Assembly: GCF_000175935.2 (NCBI RefSeq)
Contig: NC_014839.1
Coordinates: forward strand, 330,055-394,054
From: Pantoea sp. At-9b
GTDB taxonomy: Bacteria > Pseudomonadota > Gammaproteobacteria > Enterobacterales > Enterobacteriaceae
DNA: 64,000 nt
Direction of reading: 5' to 3'
In this document: in pieces, positions 8,999 through 19,921 of the stretch
Numbering within the stretch: the stretch's first letter is position 1
How the letters are laid out: each line of letters opens with the position of its first letter
Notes under the pieces: generated by a model
Database searches by the model: none
What the model saw: only the letters and a program-made list of their open reading frames with translations
Told to the model about the DNA's origin: nothing
Program-made: the position numbers and the translations under genes

Positions 8999-9307
8999 AT
9001 GAGCGACAAAAAAATGATTTCTATAGATCAGTTCAATCCTGACGAGCGCCAGGCAGTTGATGAGGTGTTCAGAGGCTTGGTTCAGAAGTTCCGCCAGCGT
9101 AGCGGTAAAGAACCGGATGCAAAGAAAGAGAAGGAATTTACAGCGGAGGCCCGACAGCAAATTATGGCGTTGAAACAGGCTAAAGAAAAAGCGTTGGCGG
9201 AAAAAGCGAAAAAGAAGCCCTTGAAGAAAAAGAAACCCGAGTCGCTGGCGGCCAGCGAAGTCAGCGATTTCAGTTGGTCAGCTTCGATAACCAAAGGGCG
9301 TCGTTAA
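8999..9307 (+). CDS. Lysine-rich cytoplasmic protein of unknown function
   Basis: A 102-residue protein with no signal peptide or membrane segment. Residues 10-60 look helical and residues 62-85 are a very basic lysine- and alanine-rich stretch (AEKAKKKPLKKKKPE), which suggests nucleic-acid binding. A GGA-containing ribosome-binding site (TGGATGGAAAGCG) precedes the ATG. Its end overlaps the convergent membrane-protein gene by four bases. I do not recognise a family. Confidence 0.7.
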   Translation: MSDKKMISIDQFNPDERQAVDEVFRGLVQKFRQRSGKEPDAKKEKEFTAEARQQIMALKQAKEKALAEKAKKKPLKKKKPESLAASEVSDFSWSASITKGRR

Positions 9308-9963
9308 CTTAGTAAACCCGCGCCGACGTTTACCGACAACCCAAGGATGGCCAGATTGAAAACAAAGGAAATCACCGACTGAAGCAGCACGATTTGCCTG
9401 ATATCGGTTGTTCCGGTAGCAACGTCAGCGGTCTGAGCAGCCACTGCGATTGTGAAGGAGAAGTAGAGAAAATCCCAGTAGCTGGGATCCTCTGGTTTTT
9501 CCGGGAATATCATCGGTGTGACTTCCTCACTACGATGCAGGTAATGATGATGGGCGTAATGCAGGGCGAAGGAGGTGGGTAACAACGCCCATGACACGAC
9601 GAGGGTACTGCCCGTCAGCAGTAGATGCAGCACGCGTGGCGTGTCAGTAAGGTGTTTAAGCGAGGGCAGTTCAATCAGGATAGCCATAAGACTGACCAGG
9701 CAGCCTGACGTCACCAGGCCCAGTACCAGCGTCGCGCTTTCATCCTGCATTTTGGCGATATGGGGAATATCTTTAACCTTGGTGCGTAGCATGCGTAACC
9801 ACACCAGCATAAGGTAGAGCCAGGCCAAAACGTTCCAGCTTATCAACAGCCGTTGCAAATACCCCAGTTGTGCAGGCAGCAGAAGAAAGCAGAACGATCC
9901 GGCCGCAATCGAGATTATTAAACGCAACCTCGCATAAAGGTGAGTACGAAGCGAAAAAGGCAT
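9304..9963 (-). CDS. DUF1345 integral membrane protein
   Basis: A 219-residue protein with about five hydrophobic segments and the DUF1345 pattern SYWDFLYFSFTIAVAAQTAD and GTTDIRQIVLLQSVISFVFN near the C-terminus. The function of the family is unknown. It converges on the preceding gene and marks the right edge of the intact cargo; only broken heme-uptake genes follow. Confidence 0.85.
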   Translation of the reverse strand: MPFSLRTHLYARLRLIISIAAGSFCFLLLPAQLGYLQRLLISWNVLAWLYLMLVWLRMLRTKVKDIPHIAKMQDESATLVLGLVTSGCLVSLMAILIELPSLKHLTDTPRVLHLLLTGSTLVVSWALLPTSFALHYAHHHYLHRSEEVTPMIFPEKPEDPSYWDFLYFSFTIAVAAQTADVATGTTDIRQIVLLQSVISFVFNLAILGLSVNVGAGLLS

Positions 9964-10020
9964 GGTTAACGTGGCTTAGTAGTTAATGCATAGCTTAACT
10001 ATAGACGTGAGGGGGGCCAT

Positions 10021-10224
10021 TGAATGCCCTATCACTACCGCATCACCAAGAACGTCAAGATCAGTGGCGGAGTCTACAACCTGACGGACCGCAAATACTG
10101 GGACTACCTCAGCAGCCGCGATCTGGAAGCCACCACCAGTAAAACGAATCCGGCGTATTATGACTCGCAACTGTCCGTTATGTCTGGTCGAACTTTCCAG
10201 TTGGGACTGAACGTCGATTTCTGA
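10021..10224 (+). pseudogene. hmuR: C-terminal fragment of a TonB-dependent heme receptor (hmuR remnant)
   Basis: About 66 residues remain of an outer-membrane receptor that is normally 650-700. They include the last beta strands, with VKISGGVYNLTDRKYWDY and the terminal GRTFQLGLNVDF ending in the usual aromatic residue. The 5' nine-tenths is gone; intact chromosomal-type genes end just upstream. It lies ahead of the hmuS, hmuT, hmuU and hmuV remnants in normal operon order, which supports the identification. Confidence 0.8.
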
Positions 10225-10279
10225 TGGCAATACTTCTCCTTGCTGTATGGCAGTGCATTCTTACGGCGGAGCATGCGCA

Positions 10280-11309
10280 ATGAACGAACGTTACGAACAC
10301 TATCTGGCCCTTAAAGGCGAACATTCGAAAAAATACGCGCGCGTTCTGGCGGCACTTATGGGCATTGGCGAAGCGCAGTTGTGCGAAGCGCGCGTCGGTC
10401 AGGATGCAAAAGCCCTGAAAACCGATTTCCCGGCGCTGCTTGCCGCCCTTGAAACGGTAGGCGAAACCAAAAGCATCACCCGTAACGAATACGCGGTGCA
10501 TGAGCAGGTAGGAAAATATGAAAACCTGCACCTCGGCGAACATGCCGGATTGATCCTCAACCCGGGCGCTGGATCAACGTCTGTTTCCCCAGCAGTGGCA
10601 TAGCGCCTTTTTCCTGCAAGAAATGACAGCGCGTGGTGAACGTCAAAGCATCCAGATTTTTGACAGGCATGGTGACGCGGTGCTGAAAATCTACACCACC
10701 GACAACACGGACATCGCCGCCTGGGATGCGTTGATTGCCCAGTTCACTACCGCTGACCACGTCGCACTGGAACTCACAACGACCAGCAGCCCGCAGTACA
10801 ACACGACCGTTGATGCCAGCACCATCGAGGCCGAATGGCGTGCCATCACCGATGTGCACCAATTCTTCGGTTTGCTGAAGCGTCATAACATTTCGCGCCA
10901 GCAAGCATTCCGCGCGGTAGCCGACGATTTGGCCTGGCAGTGAGCAATGACGCGCTGGCACAGCTGCTCAATCAGGCACAGCAGGAGGGCAACGAAATCA
11001 TGATTTTTGTTGGCAAGCGTGGCTGCACCCAGATCTTTACCGTTGCGATAGAAAAACTGATGCCGATGGACAACTGGGTCAACATCTTCAACCCTGCATT
11101 CACGCTGCATCTGATGGCGGCTCACATCAGCGAAAGTTGGGTGACGCGTAGGCAGAGCGACGATGGCCTTCGTCACCAGCCTTGAGCTGTTCGCCGCTGA
11201 CGGCACGCAAATCGCGCAACTGTACGTCCAGCGCAGTGAAGGTACGCCGGAACAGGCGCTCTGGCGTGAACAGCTGGCGTTGCTCACTACCCCAGGAGCG
11301 GCCGCGTGA
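10280..11309 (+). pseudogene. hmuS: hmuS/hemS heme-degrading protein, three frameshifts
   Basis: Nearly the full length of HemS/HmuS (about 340 residues) can be followed, but only by changing frame three times. Frame 1 runs from MNERYEHYLALKGEHSKKYA to GLILNPG near 10561. Frame 2 covers FDRHGDAVLKIYTTDNTD to AVADDLAW near 10937. Frame 3 covers SNDALAQLLNQAQQEGNEIM to AESWVTRR-like sequence near 11160. Frame 4 covers VTSLELFAADGTQIAQLY to the stop. Each break is consistent with a small indel. No functional protein is expected. The end overlaps the hmuT start (GTGA), as in an intact operon. Confidence 0.88.
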
Positions 11310-11467
11310 AACGTCTGACCCTGTTGTTGCTGACCGCGCTGACCCCAGCCAAGCAGCATCACGCGCTGTTGGTGGTGGATGAGAAGGCGCTGCTAAGTTT
11401 TGGTCTCGACACGCCGGACACCATCGTCAAACTGCGTCACGCAGCAGAAGTGGAAAAACATGACTAG
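11306..11467 (+). pseudogene. hmuT: hmuT heme-binding protein, internal deletion
   Basis: The frame starts at a GTG overlapping the hmuS stop and encodes only 53 residues. The first 15 (KRLTLLLLTALTPA) are the beginning of a signal peptide. The remaining 38 (ALLVVDEKALLSFGLDTP and on) resemble the C-terminus of HmuT/ChuT, normally about 270 residues. The middle is missing. The join falls at a CTGACCCCAGCC segment that could have existed at both ends of the deletion; that mechanism is inference. Confidence 0.72.
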
Positions 11468-11898
11468 CGTTGCAGTGCTGCTTGGCATGGCGTTGGCAGT
11501 GTCTGGTGTGGTGATGCAGGGGCTGTTCCGTAACCCCCTGACCGATCCCGGTTTGCTTGGTATCTGCGGTGGTACCGGTCTGACCGTGGCGCTGGCGATT
11601 ATCGTGCCGGTGGTGTTGCCGCCGATCCTCGCCCAGTGTCAGTTACTGGTCGGCACGGCGGTGTCGGTAAGCGGAATTATTGGTTTTGTCGGGCTGGGTG
11701 GGGGGCCACACGTGATGCGCTTCTGTCTTGGCAGCGATCATCGCTGGATGTTACCGGGATCGGCGCTGGCAGGGGGGATCCTGTTGTTGTTGTTGGCGGA
11801 TACGCTGGCGTGCACCCTGGTGATCCCGGCAGAAATGCCGGTGGGTCTGTTAACCAGCCTGATTGGTGGTCCGTGGTTTCTCTGGCTGATCCTGCTTC
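11460..11898 (+). pseudogene. hmuU: hmuU heme permease, deleted and interrupted by IS110
   Basis: Two segments of an FecCD-type permease survive in one frame. One contains LGMALAVSGVVMQGLFRNPL and TDPGLLGICGGTG, the other SVSGIIGFVGL, HRWMLPGSALAGG and PVGLLTSLIGGPWFLWLIL. The N-terminal membrane segments and a central block of more than 100 residues are missing. The gene is cut after LILL by an IS110-family element. The expected tail (LLRYKEDK and stop) reappears at about 13059-13085, where the stop overlaps the hmuV start as in an intact operon. Confidence 0.8.
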
Positions 11899-11925
11899 AG
11901 CATAGCAACTGTCTTTAGTCACTCA

Positions 11926-12894
<969 letters not shown>

Positions 12895-13058
12895 CTATAC
12901 CCCTCCTTGCAAATACGATTTGAAGTTCGGACAACTGTTCGGGCTTCAGATGAACGGCTCAGCTTGTGCGTCAGTCCCTATGCTGCGGGCTTGAATAACC
13001 CCGGGAGGAATCGGACTACACAAGCTTTGCCAAATCTAAGCCAGTTCATAGTAATCCA
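12895..13058 (-). ncRNA. Candidate bridge-RNA region of the IS110 element
   Basis: The 164 bases between the transposase start and the right junction with hmuU are non-coding. In IS621 and relatives a structured bridge RNA of similar size lies at this end. On the minus strand the region contains GC-rich segments (for example CCTCCCGGGGTTATTCAAGC) that could form stem-loops. The exact RNA ends, target-binding loop and donor loop were not resolved by eye. Confidence 0.4.
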
Positions 13059-13081
13059 CTTTTGAGATACAAGGAGGATAA

Positions 13082-13576
13082 ATGAGTGATCGGATGCAGG
13101 CGCGCGGTCTGTGCTTTAGCCATGGAGCACGGGCGTTGATTGATAATGTTTCGGTGATGCAGGAGCCAGGCGAAATGGTCGCGTTGATCGGCCCGAACGG
13201 TGCCGGCAAATCTACATTACTGCGCCTGCTGACCGGTTTTCTCACCCCGGAAGCTGGTGACTGCTGGCTGGGCGATAGGCCACTGGCAGATTGGCCGTGT
13301 GAACCACTGGCCCAGCGCCGTGCGGTGATGCGTCAGCAAAACAGCATGACCTTCCCGATGCGAGCTGAAGATGTGGTGGCGATGGGGCGTGCGCCCTGGC
13401 TGGCTGCGGGCTCAAAAGCGGTGATTGAGGAAGTGATGCATATCACCGGTAGCCTAGAACTGGCGCGTGTGCTGGCACAGCTGTGGCATGAGGATGGCCC
13501 GCGTTAGTATCAGGCGGAATTGGATGTGGTGCGGCAGGCGGAGCAGGGCAGGCCGCAGATTCAACTGCGGGCATGA
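13082..13576 (+). pseudogene. hmuV: hmuV heme ABC ATPase, internally deleted
   Basis: The N-terminal part is well preserved: a Walker A motif (GPNGAGKSTLLRLLTGF) and the Q-loop region (AVMRQQNSMTFPMRAEDVVAMGRAPW). After MHITGS the frame jumps to LELARVLAQLWHEDGPR, losing the ABC signature, and then stops at 13507. The same frame then resumes with YQAELDVVRQAE and GRPQIQLRA, which resembles the HmuV C-terminus. Walker B and the H-loop are missing, so it cannot hydrolyse ATP normally. Confidence 0.8.
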
Positions 13577-14006
13577 ATACATTGTGCGATCATCGCGCTG
13601 CCACGGATCGCGGTTGGAGCAACTTTTAACGGAAATATCGACGGGGCACCTCATGTATCCCTGTCAGGGAAGAGGCTATTGCTGGATACTGGCTGATGAC
13701 TGGCAACACGCTGATTTCATTACCTAGGCTGACATCGACTAAAAGGTCCATTTATGATGTGCATTAACCAGATACTTGCTTTTTTAAACGGATGAAAGTT
13801 CTGGGTATTTAAAAGTCTCGTAAAATTCATTGCAGGTTCGGCTGCGAGGTTTTTGGATCGATGTTTGAGTATTCATCAAATATGGAATGGACCATAGCCT
13901 GAAGGTCACGGCAGTACATGATTTATGCATTTTTGGTATCTTCCAAAACCACACACGGATCAAGCCAACAGCACAACACAAATCGCATCTCTACTCTTCA
14001 TTCCCG
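13577..14006. other. Intergenic stretch without recognisable genes
   Basis: These 430 bases follow the broken hmuV gene. Short ORFs on both strands lack ribosome-binding sites and family features. I see no repeat, hairpin with a T-run, or mobile-element end. Confidence 0.5.
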
Positions 14007-14276
14007 TTATGCCCCCGAAAGTCTGCGCAGATGAGAATACCAATATTTGCCAATTCCCTTTTCAAGTAGCCCCTGCTTCTCAAATTGCTGTAGCGAGAAG
14101 AAAATGGGCCTCCACTCAAAGTAACTTATGGCCGGCAGCCTGACAAAAATAATGCTAAGAGAATCATGAGGCACGCGAATTCTTATAGTACTGGAATCGG
14201 GTTCTTCGAATTCTATATGATAATTACTAAAGGAGATGCTAACTCTTTTTACCGCGTCTTTCTTATTATATCGCAT
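14007..14276 (-). pseudogene. Frameshifted paralogue of the 92-residue protein at 24611-24889
   Basis: Residues 1-60 (MRYNKKDAVKRVSISFSNYH, then IIFVRLPAISYFEWRPIFF) align with the protein at 24611-24889 (MRYNKTEAYKKIVSAFNDYD, TCVRLPAISYYEWKSPFLL). After that, the similar sequence continues only in the next frame and contains stops (FLLATAI, stop, EAGAT). A frameshift has therefore replaced the original C-terminus with about 30 unrelated residues. A purine-rich site (GAGAGGGG) precedes the ATG. The family is unknown to me. Confidence 0.65.
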
Positions 14277-14589
14277 ACAGTACCCCTCTCTTGAATAAGG
14301 GGGGTGGTAAAAATTCTAATGTGTACTTCAAAGAGATGAGATTTTATCTAATAAGTTTTTCACGGAATGTGCGCCTCGTTATTCCGTATCTGTATAATTC
14401 GCTGGCGTTTTATTTGGCTCTGGAGACATGTGATGATAAATTATGATATGGTTTAACCAAATTATTCTGACTGACATTAAACATTGTTCCTGAGCTATCT
14501 CTTATCGTTACCGGACTTGTACGAACCCACGAGTGGCTGGGAAATCCACAACAACCAGCTTTGCACAATGCTGAAAAATTTACCTGTTC
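14277..14589. other. Intergenic stretch beside a decayed IS3 element
   Basis: AT-rich sequence with no ORF I can support. It may include the missing 3' part of the adjacent IS3 transposase, but similarity is no longer readable by eye. Confidence 0.4.
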
Positions 14590-15010
<421 letters not shown>

Positions 15011-15280
15011 TTATATGCAAAGGAAAGAATAATATTTATATTCAGGTGATAAAATTTAACATTCCGCTACAGCTTTCCGATTGATTAGCTTTATAAGTCA
15101 TACCTCTCTGCGTTCCGTTGAGTAGTTTGTTCCAACATGGAAAGATATTAATGTATAAAACAGGACAGGAAAAAATGGTTGGCCGAGCAGTTATGATTTC
15201 GGGGGGGGGGGAGTGGAGCAGTCTGTTAACTAGATGCGTTAGCCACATGATAAGTATATTTCGTCCTGAAATCTTCTTGC

Positions 15281-15772
15281 TTATTTTATTTTTTTTGTTT
15301 TCATTCTGCTGATGCGTTCTGGAAGCACAGGGCTTTTAGGAGTGTATGAGTTATCTCCTACCCCCCTGTCATCCTCTCCGTGTAAATTATATTCTTGCAT
15401 GTTCACTGTCCCGATTACTGTCTGCGGGCCGACAGTTATGTCTTTTGCTGTTGTGATGTCAGTTTCACCCTGAAGTTGGGCCATCATATTCGCGTAAGCG
15501 TTATAATCCTCAGCGGCCTGCTGCCGATATGTGCGGGGTGTAGTGGCACTTTCTTCCCGTACCTGCCATCCGCTGCGCCGCAGCCGAGCGGACTCTGTCA
15601 GAGTATCCTGTACCCACATCCAAAATGCACGTTTTGTATATGAAGGCACGATATAACCGGCCTTTTTCATGATTTTACGCGCGATATGTTCCGGCCAGTC
15701 CCGAATTAATGAGAGTGCACCTTTGATATCTCCACGGGACGTCATCATATTCAGTTCGTGAAATGAATTCAT
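15281..15772 (-). CDS. Uncharacterised 163-residue cytoplasmic protein
   Basis: An intact ORF preceded by a strong ribosome-binding site (GCGGAGGAAGAGC before ATG). The N-terminal 95 residues look helical and contain GALSLIRDWPEHIARKIMKK and FWMWVQDTLTESARLRRSGW; the rest is polar, with TVGPQTVIGTVNMQEYN and a basic tail. No membrane segment or signal peptide is visible. It stands alone in a degraded neighbourhood yet is uninterrupted, which suggests recent arrival or selection. I do not recognise a family. Confidence 0.6.
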   Translation of the reverse strand: MNSFHELNMMTSRGDIKGALSLIRDWPEHIARKIMKKAGYIVPSYTKRAFWMWVQDTLTESARLRRSGWQVREESATTPRTYRQQAAEDYNAYANMMAQLQGETDITTAKDITVGPQTVIGTVNMQEYNLHGEDDRGVGDNSYTPKSPVLPERISRMKTKKIK

Positions 15773-15990
15773 GCTCTTCCTCCGCTGTTATATTTATTAT
15801 TATCGGAAGTTCTCAGTTATTCTTTAACGATATGTTTTAGCGGGATTTATGAATGGGTTTTTTGTTAATTAAATGACCGGAAGTGCACTGGATGAAATAA
15901 TTATTCCATGTTGAAATATATTTCTCTACTGCGTGGGGATTGTATATCCGCATTTGTTTTTTTGCTGATAAGCCAGCATTTGGCTTATGC
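15773..15990. promoter_or_regulatory. AT-rich upstream region of the 163-residue gene
   Basis: About 220 AT-rich bases between the leftward 163-residue gene and the rightward nuclease remnant. It presumably carries the promoter of the leftward gene, but I cannot place -35 and -10 boxes with confidence. Confidence 0.3.
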
Positions 15991-16429
15991 ATGAAACAGT
16001 ATCTCATCCGGTTTTCTCCTGGCAGGTCGGCTCTGGATTATGTTCTTGGGACGATTGGCTGCGCACCGCAGATCGCTGATGTCGCGGTATATGAATTACC
16101 AGCTGTCTCGTAATCGATGTGCTCGTAGCGGCTGTCAAGGCGTGGCCGTCCCGCTTGTCGCCGACGGTGGGGCAAATCGTCGGGTATGGTTGCCCGCACA
16201 TCAGTTGGGCTGTGCCGGAATCTGGGTGCGGCACAACAGCCATTACAGCATAATAAATTTATCGTCATCGGAAATAACGCTGTTTAAACGGGCTCCTTTA
16301 ATTTCACCGTGACGGACGCGAAAAAAACGATGGTGATAAAAGATGACAGCATTGTTACCGCGCAGTATCAGACCGAATTTGACCTCCTGTGGAATGAGTC
16401 AGTAACGCTTCCCTGCGATAGGACGAAAT
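15991..16429 (+). pseudogene. nuc: Nuc-type phospholipase-D-family endonuclease, frameshifted
   Basis: Three successive frames resemble the plasmid Nuc endonuclease. FSPGRSALDYVLGTIGCAPQ and VYEFTSRLVIDVLVAAVK match the N-terminal part. GVAVPLVADGGANR matches the middle. LQHNKFIVIGNNAV, then TGSFNFTVTDAKKT and QYQTEFDLLWNESV match the catalytic HxK and GSxN motifs. A stop separates GNNAV from TGSFNF. At least two frameshifts and one stop make it non-functional. Intact Nuc proteins are about 170-180 residues and common on conjugative plasmids. Confidence 0.72.
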
Positions 16430-16486
16430 AACTGCAGGTCGAGAGAGGATAAATGTTATGGGTATAAAAATATCTTACCTTGTAAG

Positions 16487-16566
16487 ACATTCAGACATTC
16501 AGACATTCAGACATTCAGACATTCAGACATTCAGACATTCAGACGTTCGGGCGTCCGGGTATCCGG
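16487..16566. repeat. Tandem 8-base repeat
   Basis: Seven perfect copies of ACATTCAG run from 16487 to 16542. Three diverging copies follow (ACGTTCGG, GCGTCCGG, GTATCCGG) to 16566. The gradient from perfect to degenerate suggests slippage expansion at one end. One frame would encode a repeat of HSDIQTFR, but the ORF is short and lacks a credible context. Confidence 0.9.
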
Positions 16567-17720
16567 GCATGACTGAGGCTGGCGGAGATTCTCAGCAGGA
16601 GAGGGTGGCGGACTGGCAGCGATGGCTGAGGCGCGCGGGATAACAGAACTACCACCGTTGTTACCTGCCAGTGTCTGCCGCCGGAAGGTGAAGAGGTGAA
16701 ACGACTTCTGAAAGCACACCTGTCGCAGAATACGGACCAGTGTTGGCTTTCCTCTTATGCATTTACGGGGCATGACCATGCTCCGGACTGCCGCTTTTAC
16801 TGAGTATGGTCGGACGAACGGCAGGCTGCGATATACACCACGGGCGTCGTGAAGGCGAAGCTGACGGCGTGTTCGTGATCCGCCTGCCCACAGGGTTGCA
16901 GAAGAATGAAGCCGGGGAGGAAAAAACGGCGGTACCGCCTGAAGACGGGTAAAACAAGACTTGATGCCCCCAGCCCTCAATGCAATTGCTGTGGCAGCCG
17001 GTGTTTGACTGCAGCCGGATAAAGCGTAACGCCGGCTGGGGCGGGTACCGCTGCCGGAAAGCCTGCTGCTGATGGCGCGCAAAGGGACACCGCAGGCCGA
17101 TGAAAACCGCGCTGCGGTCCGGAGGGCAAAAGAAGCATCCCGCCTGCTCATTTTCGTCTCGTTGCTGGCCGGCTGGAGTGAGCAGGCAGAAGAACGGCTG
17201 CTCAGCACCCTGCCTCTGGGGCACTTTGCCGGGTTTCCGGTACTGACGCTGCCGGAATACGTGCACGGGCGGCTGCTGAGGAGCTTTTCGCGTGAACTGG
17301 GGCACTGGCGCCGGGGCATGAAAGTGGTGGTGATCGCTCAGGGCGATCCGCGATAATGACCTTTCCGGCATCAAACGGTCTGACATGGCCTGACGGCAGC
17401 TGCACGCTCACTGACGTTGCGCTTATAACGGTTAGCCCGCGTTTTATCCCGCTGGACTCGGTGTATGAGGGGCTGGTAGAGGAAAGCTGTAGCAGGAAAA
17501 ACGCGCCTTCATAAAACCGCTGCGCTATGACTTGGAATATGGCGTAGGTAGCTGGTGGCAGTGGGATGCGTCAGCCGACCCGGATGGCGCGGCAATGTCG
17601 TCTTTTCCCCGACCGTGGCGGGTGTTACCGAAATCTGCGAAGAGGTAGCCGGGCGGTTCATCGGAGTTAATCTGTCCCTCTCAACGAAGGAACGGCCGGT
17701 CTCATTTCTTCAGATGATGC
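16567..17720 (+). pseudogene. Degraded coding remnants of unknown identity
   Basis: Several stretches read like protein for 40-100 residues and then break. Examples are LPPEGEEVKRLLKAHLSQNT with WLSSYAFTGHDHAPDCRFY near 16675-16800, SLLAGWSEQAEERLLSTLPL to GMKVVVIAQGDPR at 17072-17356, and KPLRYDLEYGVGSWWQWDAS at about 17510-17580. They are all on the plus strand in shifting frames, which fits two or three former genes in one operon. I do not recognise the families. Confidence 0.4.
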
Positions 17721-18000
17721 AGCATGCATAAGGTTGTCCGTTCAGCAGTCGGAACCGTAGCAAGTGTAAAAAATGGCAGGATGGTCATTATGAAGGGCCA
17801 TAAAAGTAAAAATGAATTGAATAAGAGTGTGAACGTCAACGGCATGAGTCTGAAGGGCAAATGAATTGGGCAGTTTAAGCCCGTAAATTCCAAAGGACAA
17901 CAGTATTGTATTGGTCGGAAGGGAAAACGCTGGATATGTAGGTATTACCCGGCAACAGAAATCCGCAATGCCTGCTCAGGAATATCTTTATTCCCCGTAG
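17721..18000. other. Intergenic stretch, nothing recognised
   Basis: About 280 bases between degraded coding sequence and a small leftward membrane-protein gene. Short open frames contain VKNGRMVIMKGHKSKNELN-like sequence but no supported start or family. Confidence 0.35.
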
Positions 18001-18210
18001 TCAACCGGACAGCAGAAGTAGCAGTGTTGCCAAAGTAACCATCACAGCCGTCAGACCCGCCCGACGTAAACGTACGCTATGATGCTGACGTTCCCGGGCA
18101 TCCGCCGGAAAAAAGTAATCAATGCTTCGGCATAACACATAGCTCCAGAGCATCAGGCTTATCAGTACTAGTGCACCGATTGTCCAGAGCCTTGCTGAAA
18201 TATCCTCCAT
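18001..18210 (-). CDS. Small membrane protein with two predicted segments
   Basis: A 69-residue protein from ATG at 18210, chosen over an upstream ATG because GGAGGTG lies at the right distance. Hydrophobic segments at residues about 8-27 (LWTIGALVLISLMLWSYVL) and 48-68 (AGLTAVMVTLATLLLLLSG) flank a polar loop with FFPADARERQHHSVRLRR. Probably an inner-membrane protein. No family recognised and no partner gene nearby. Confidence 0.6.
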   Translation of the reverse strand: MEDISARLWTIGALVLISLMLWSYVLCRSIDYFFPADARERQHHSVRLRRAGLTAVMVTLATLLLLLSG

Positions 18211-18463
18211 ACGTGACACCTCCGTAAATAGCTGGTATGGCAACTGCGGCTTCCTTCTACCGGCTGAATGTTGTTACGAACAGTACGCAATGATTATGTC
18301 CTGGGGAAGTGCGGTACGTAAATACCGGGGCATTACGTGCCGTCAATCATCTGTTGATGCTCCACAACGCCACGCTCGGTGGCACTCATCTGTAACATAC
18401 ACGCCGCCAACGAGACCGCATCCGCAGAAGTTTCATGTAGCTCCTGTGGCCCTTATGAGGCAA

Positions 18464-19680
18464 TGACCTGCCCCAGTATTCGATACAACCGTCAGTGAGT
18501 AATATCTATTTTCTTACTGTCTAATTTTCCATTTCGCCACCGTGCTGTAAACTCTGATGACGTCAGATAATTTAGTGCTGAATGTGGACGACACTCGTTA
18601 TAATCCTGCCGCCAGTCATTAATGATTTTCCTGGCGTGAATGATATCGCTGAACCAGTGCTCATTCAGACATTCATCGCGAAAGCGACCGTTAAAACACT
18701 CAATAAATTCGCTCTGTGTTGGCTTGCCCGGCTGGATTAAGCGCAACTCCACACCATGCTCAAAGGCCCATTGATCGAGTGCCCGACAGGTAAATTCCGG
18801 GCCCTGATCGGTTCTTATCGTCGCCGGATAGCCACGAAATAGTGCAATTCTGTCCAGAATACGCGTGACCTGAACGCCTGAAATCCCGAATGTGGCGGTG
18901 ATAGTCAGGCACTCCTTCGTGAAATCATCCACACAGGTCAGGCACTTAATCCGGCGGCCGCTGGCGAGTGCATCCATGACAAAATCCATCGACCAGGCCA
19001 GGTTCGGCGCATCCGGGAGCAGCAGTGGAAGCCGCTCAGTCGCCAGCCCTTTACGACGCCGTCTGCGTTTTACGCTCAGGCCATTAAGAAGATAAATGCG
19101 GTAAACTGCTTGTGATTAACGCAAAGGCCTTCACGCCGCAGAAGCTACCAGATACGCCGGTAACCAAAGCGCCGACGTTCAAGCGCCAGCTCTGTGATGC
19201 GGACAGATAACTGCGTGTCAGCAGCCGGTCGCTGAGCCGCATAACAGCAGGTAGACAGGGACAAACCTGTAAGCCTGCAGGCACGACGTTGCGACAGACC
19301 GGTCGCATCACACATAAACTTAACGGCTTCCCGCTGCTGGTCTGTCGTCAGAACTTTCGGCCCAGAGCCACCTGAAGCGCCTCCTTATCCAGTATGGCTT
19401 CGGCGAGCAGCTTCTTGAGGCGGGCGTTCTCTTCTTCAAGAGAATTAAGGTGTTTTACTTCAGGTACTTCCATACCACCAAACTTCCTACGGCAGGTGTA
19501 AAAGGTCGCGTCACAAATAGCATGCTTACGAAAGCTCACGGACGGAAATGCCAGCCTCGGCCTCGCGGAGAATACTGATGATCTGTTCGTCAGAAAAACG
19601 CTTGTTCATGGGGATATCCTTACGTTGCTGAAGAAGACATTACTAACATCGTGGTGTGTTAATCAACGGGAAGCAGGTCA
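18464..19680 (-). mobile_element. IS3-family element, copy 1 (inactive)
   Basis: A 1,217-base element bounded by imperfect inverted ends: TGACCTGCCCCAGTATT at the left and, read from the right, TGACCTGCTTCCCGTTGATT. It is the same element as 21698-22918. orfA (start 19609) has a frameshift near codon 27, in the segment encoding RELF. orfB has an amber codon in WQLL (near 19148) and a frameshift in KRVYRIYHL (near 19110). No clear target duplication is visible. All changes relative to copy 2 are consistent with decay. Confidence 0.85.
18492..19609 (-). pseudogene. IS3-family transposase orfAB, copy 1
   Basis: The 3' part of OrfB is open from 18989 to 18492. It carries the integrase core, with Asp in WSMDFVMDAL, Asp in TIRTDQGPEFTCRALDQW and Glu in EFIECFNGRFRDECL. 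Upstream, the frame is broken by a stop and a one-base deletion, and OrfA is broken near its start. No complete transposase can be made. Confidence 0.85.
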
Positions 19681-19921
19681 AGAATCTTGTTAATCATAAG
19701 GATGATGTTTGCTCTCTCGCTGTATGCGGAGCGCCTGAAGAAAAAGTTGAAGGTGATCAAGCAATTTCTATACAGACTTTAGCGATCTTAATAAGGGGGT
19801 ATGCGATCATTTCCGGCTCTTGGATCTGAAAATTGGTGAAATTATAAGACACTAGAATTGTTATTCCCTATTAATTATCTGATAATAATATATGGTCTAT
19901 TAGCTTAGGCAAAAACAGACA

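Noticed and set aside
16458..16643. Plus-strand ORF through the 8-base repeat
   Set aside because: Its length comes from the tandem repeat; the ends lack similarity to proteins and the flanking sequence is degraded.
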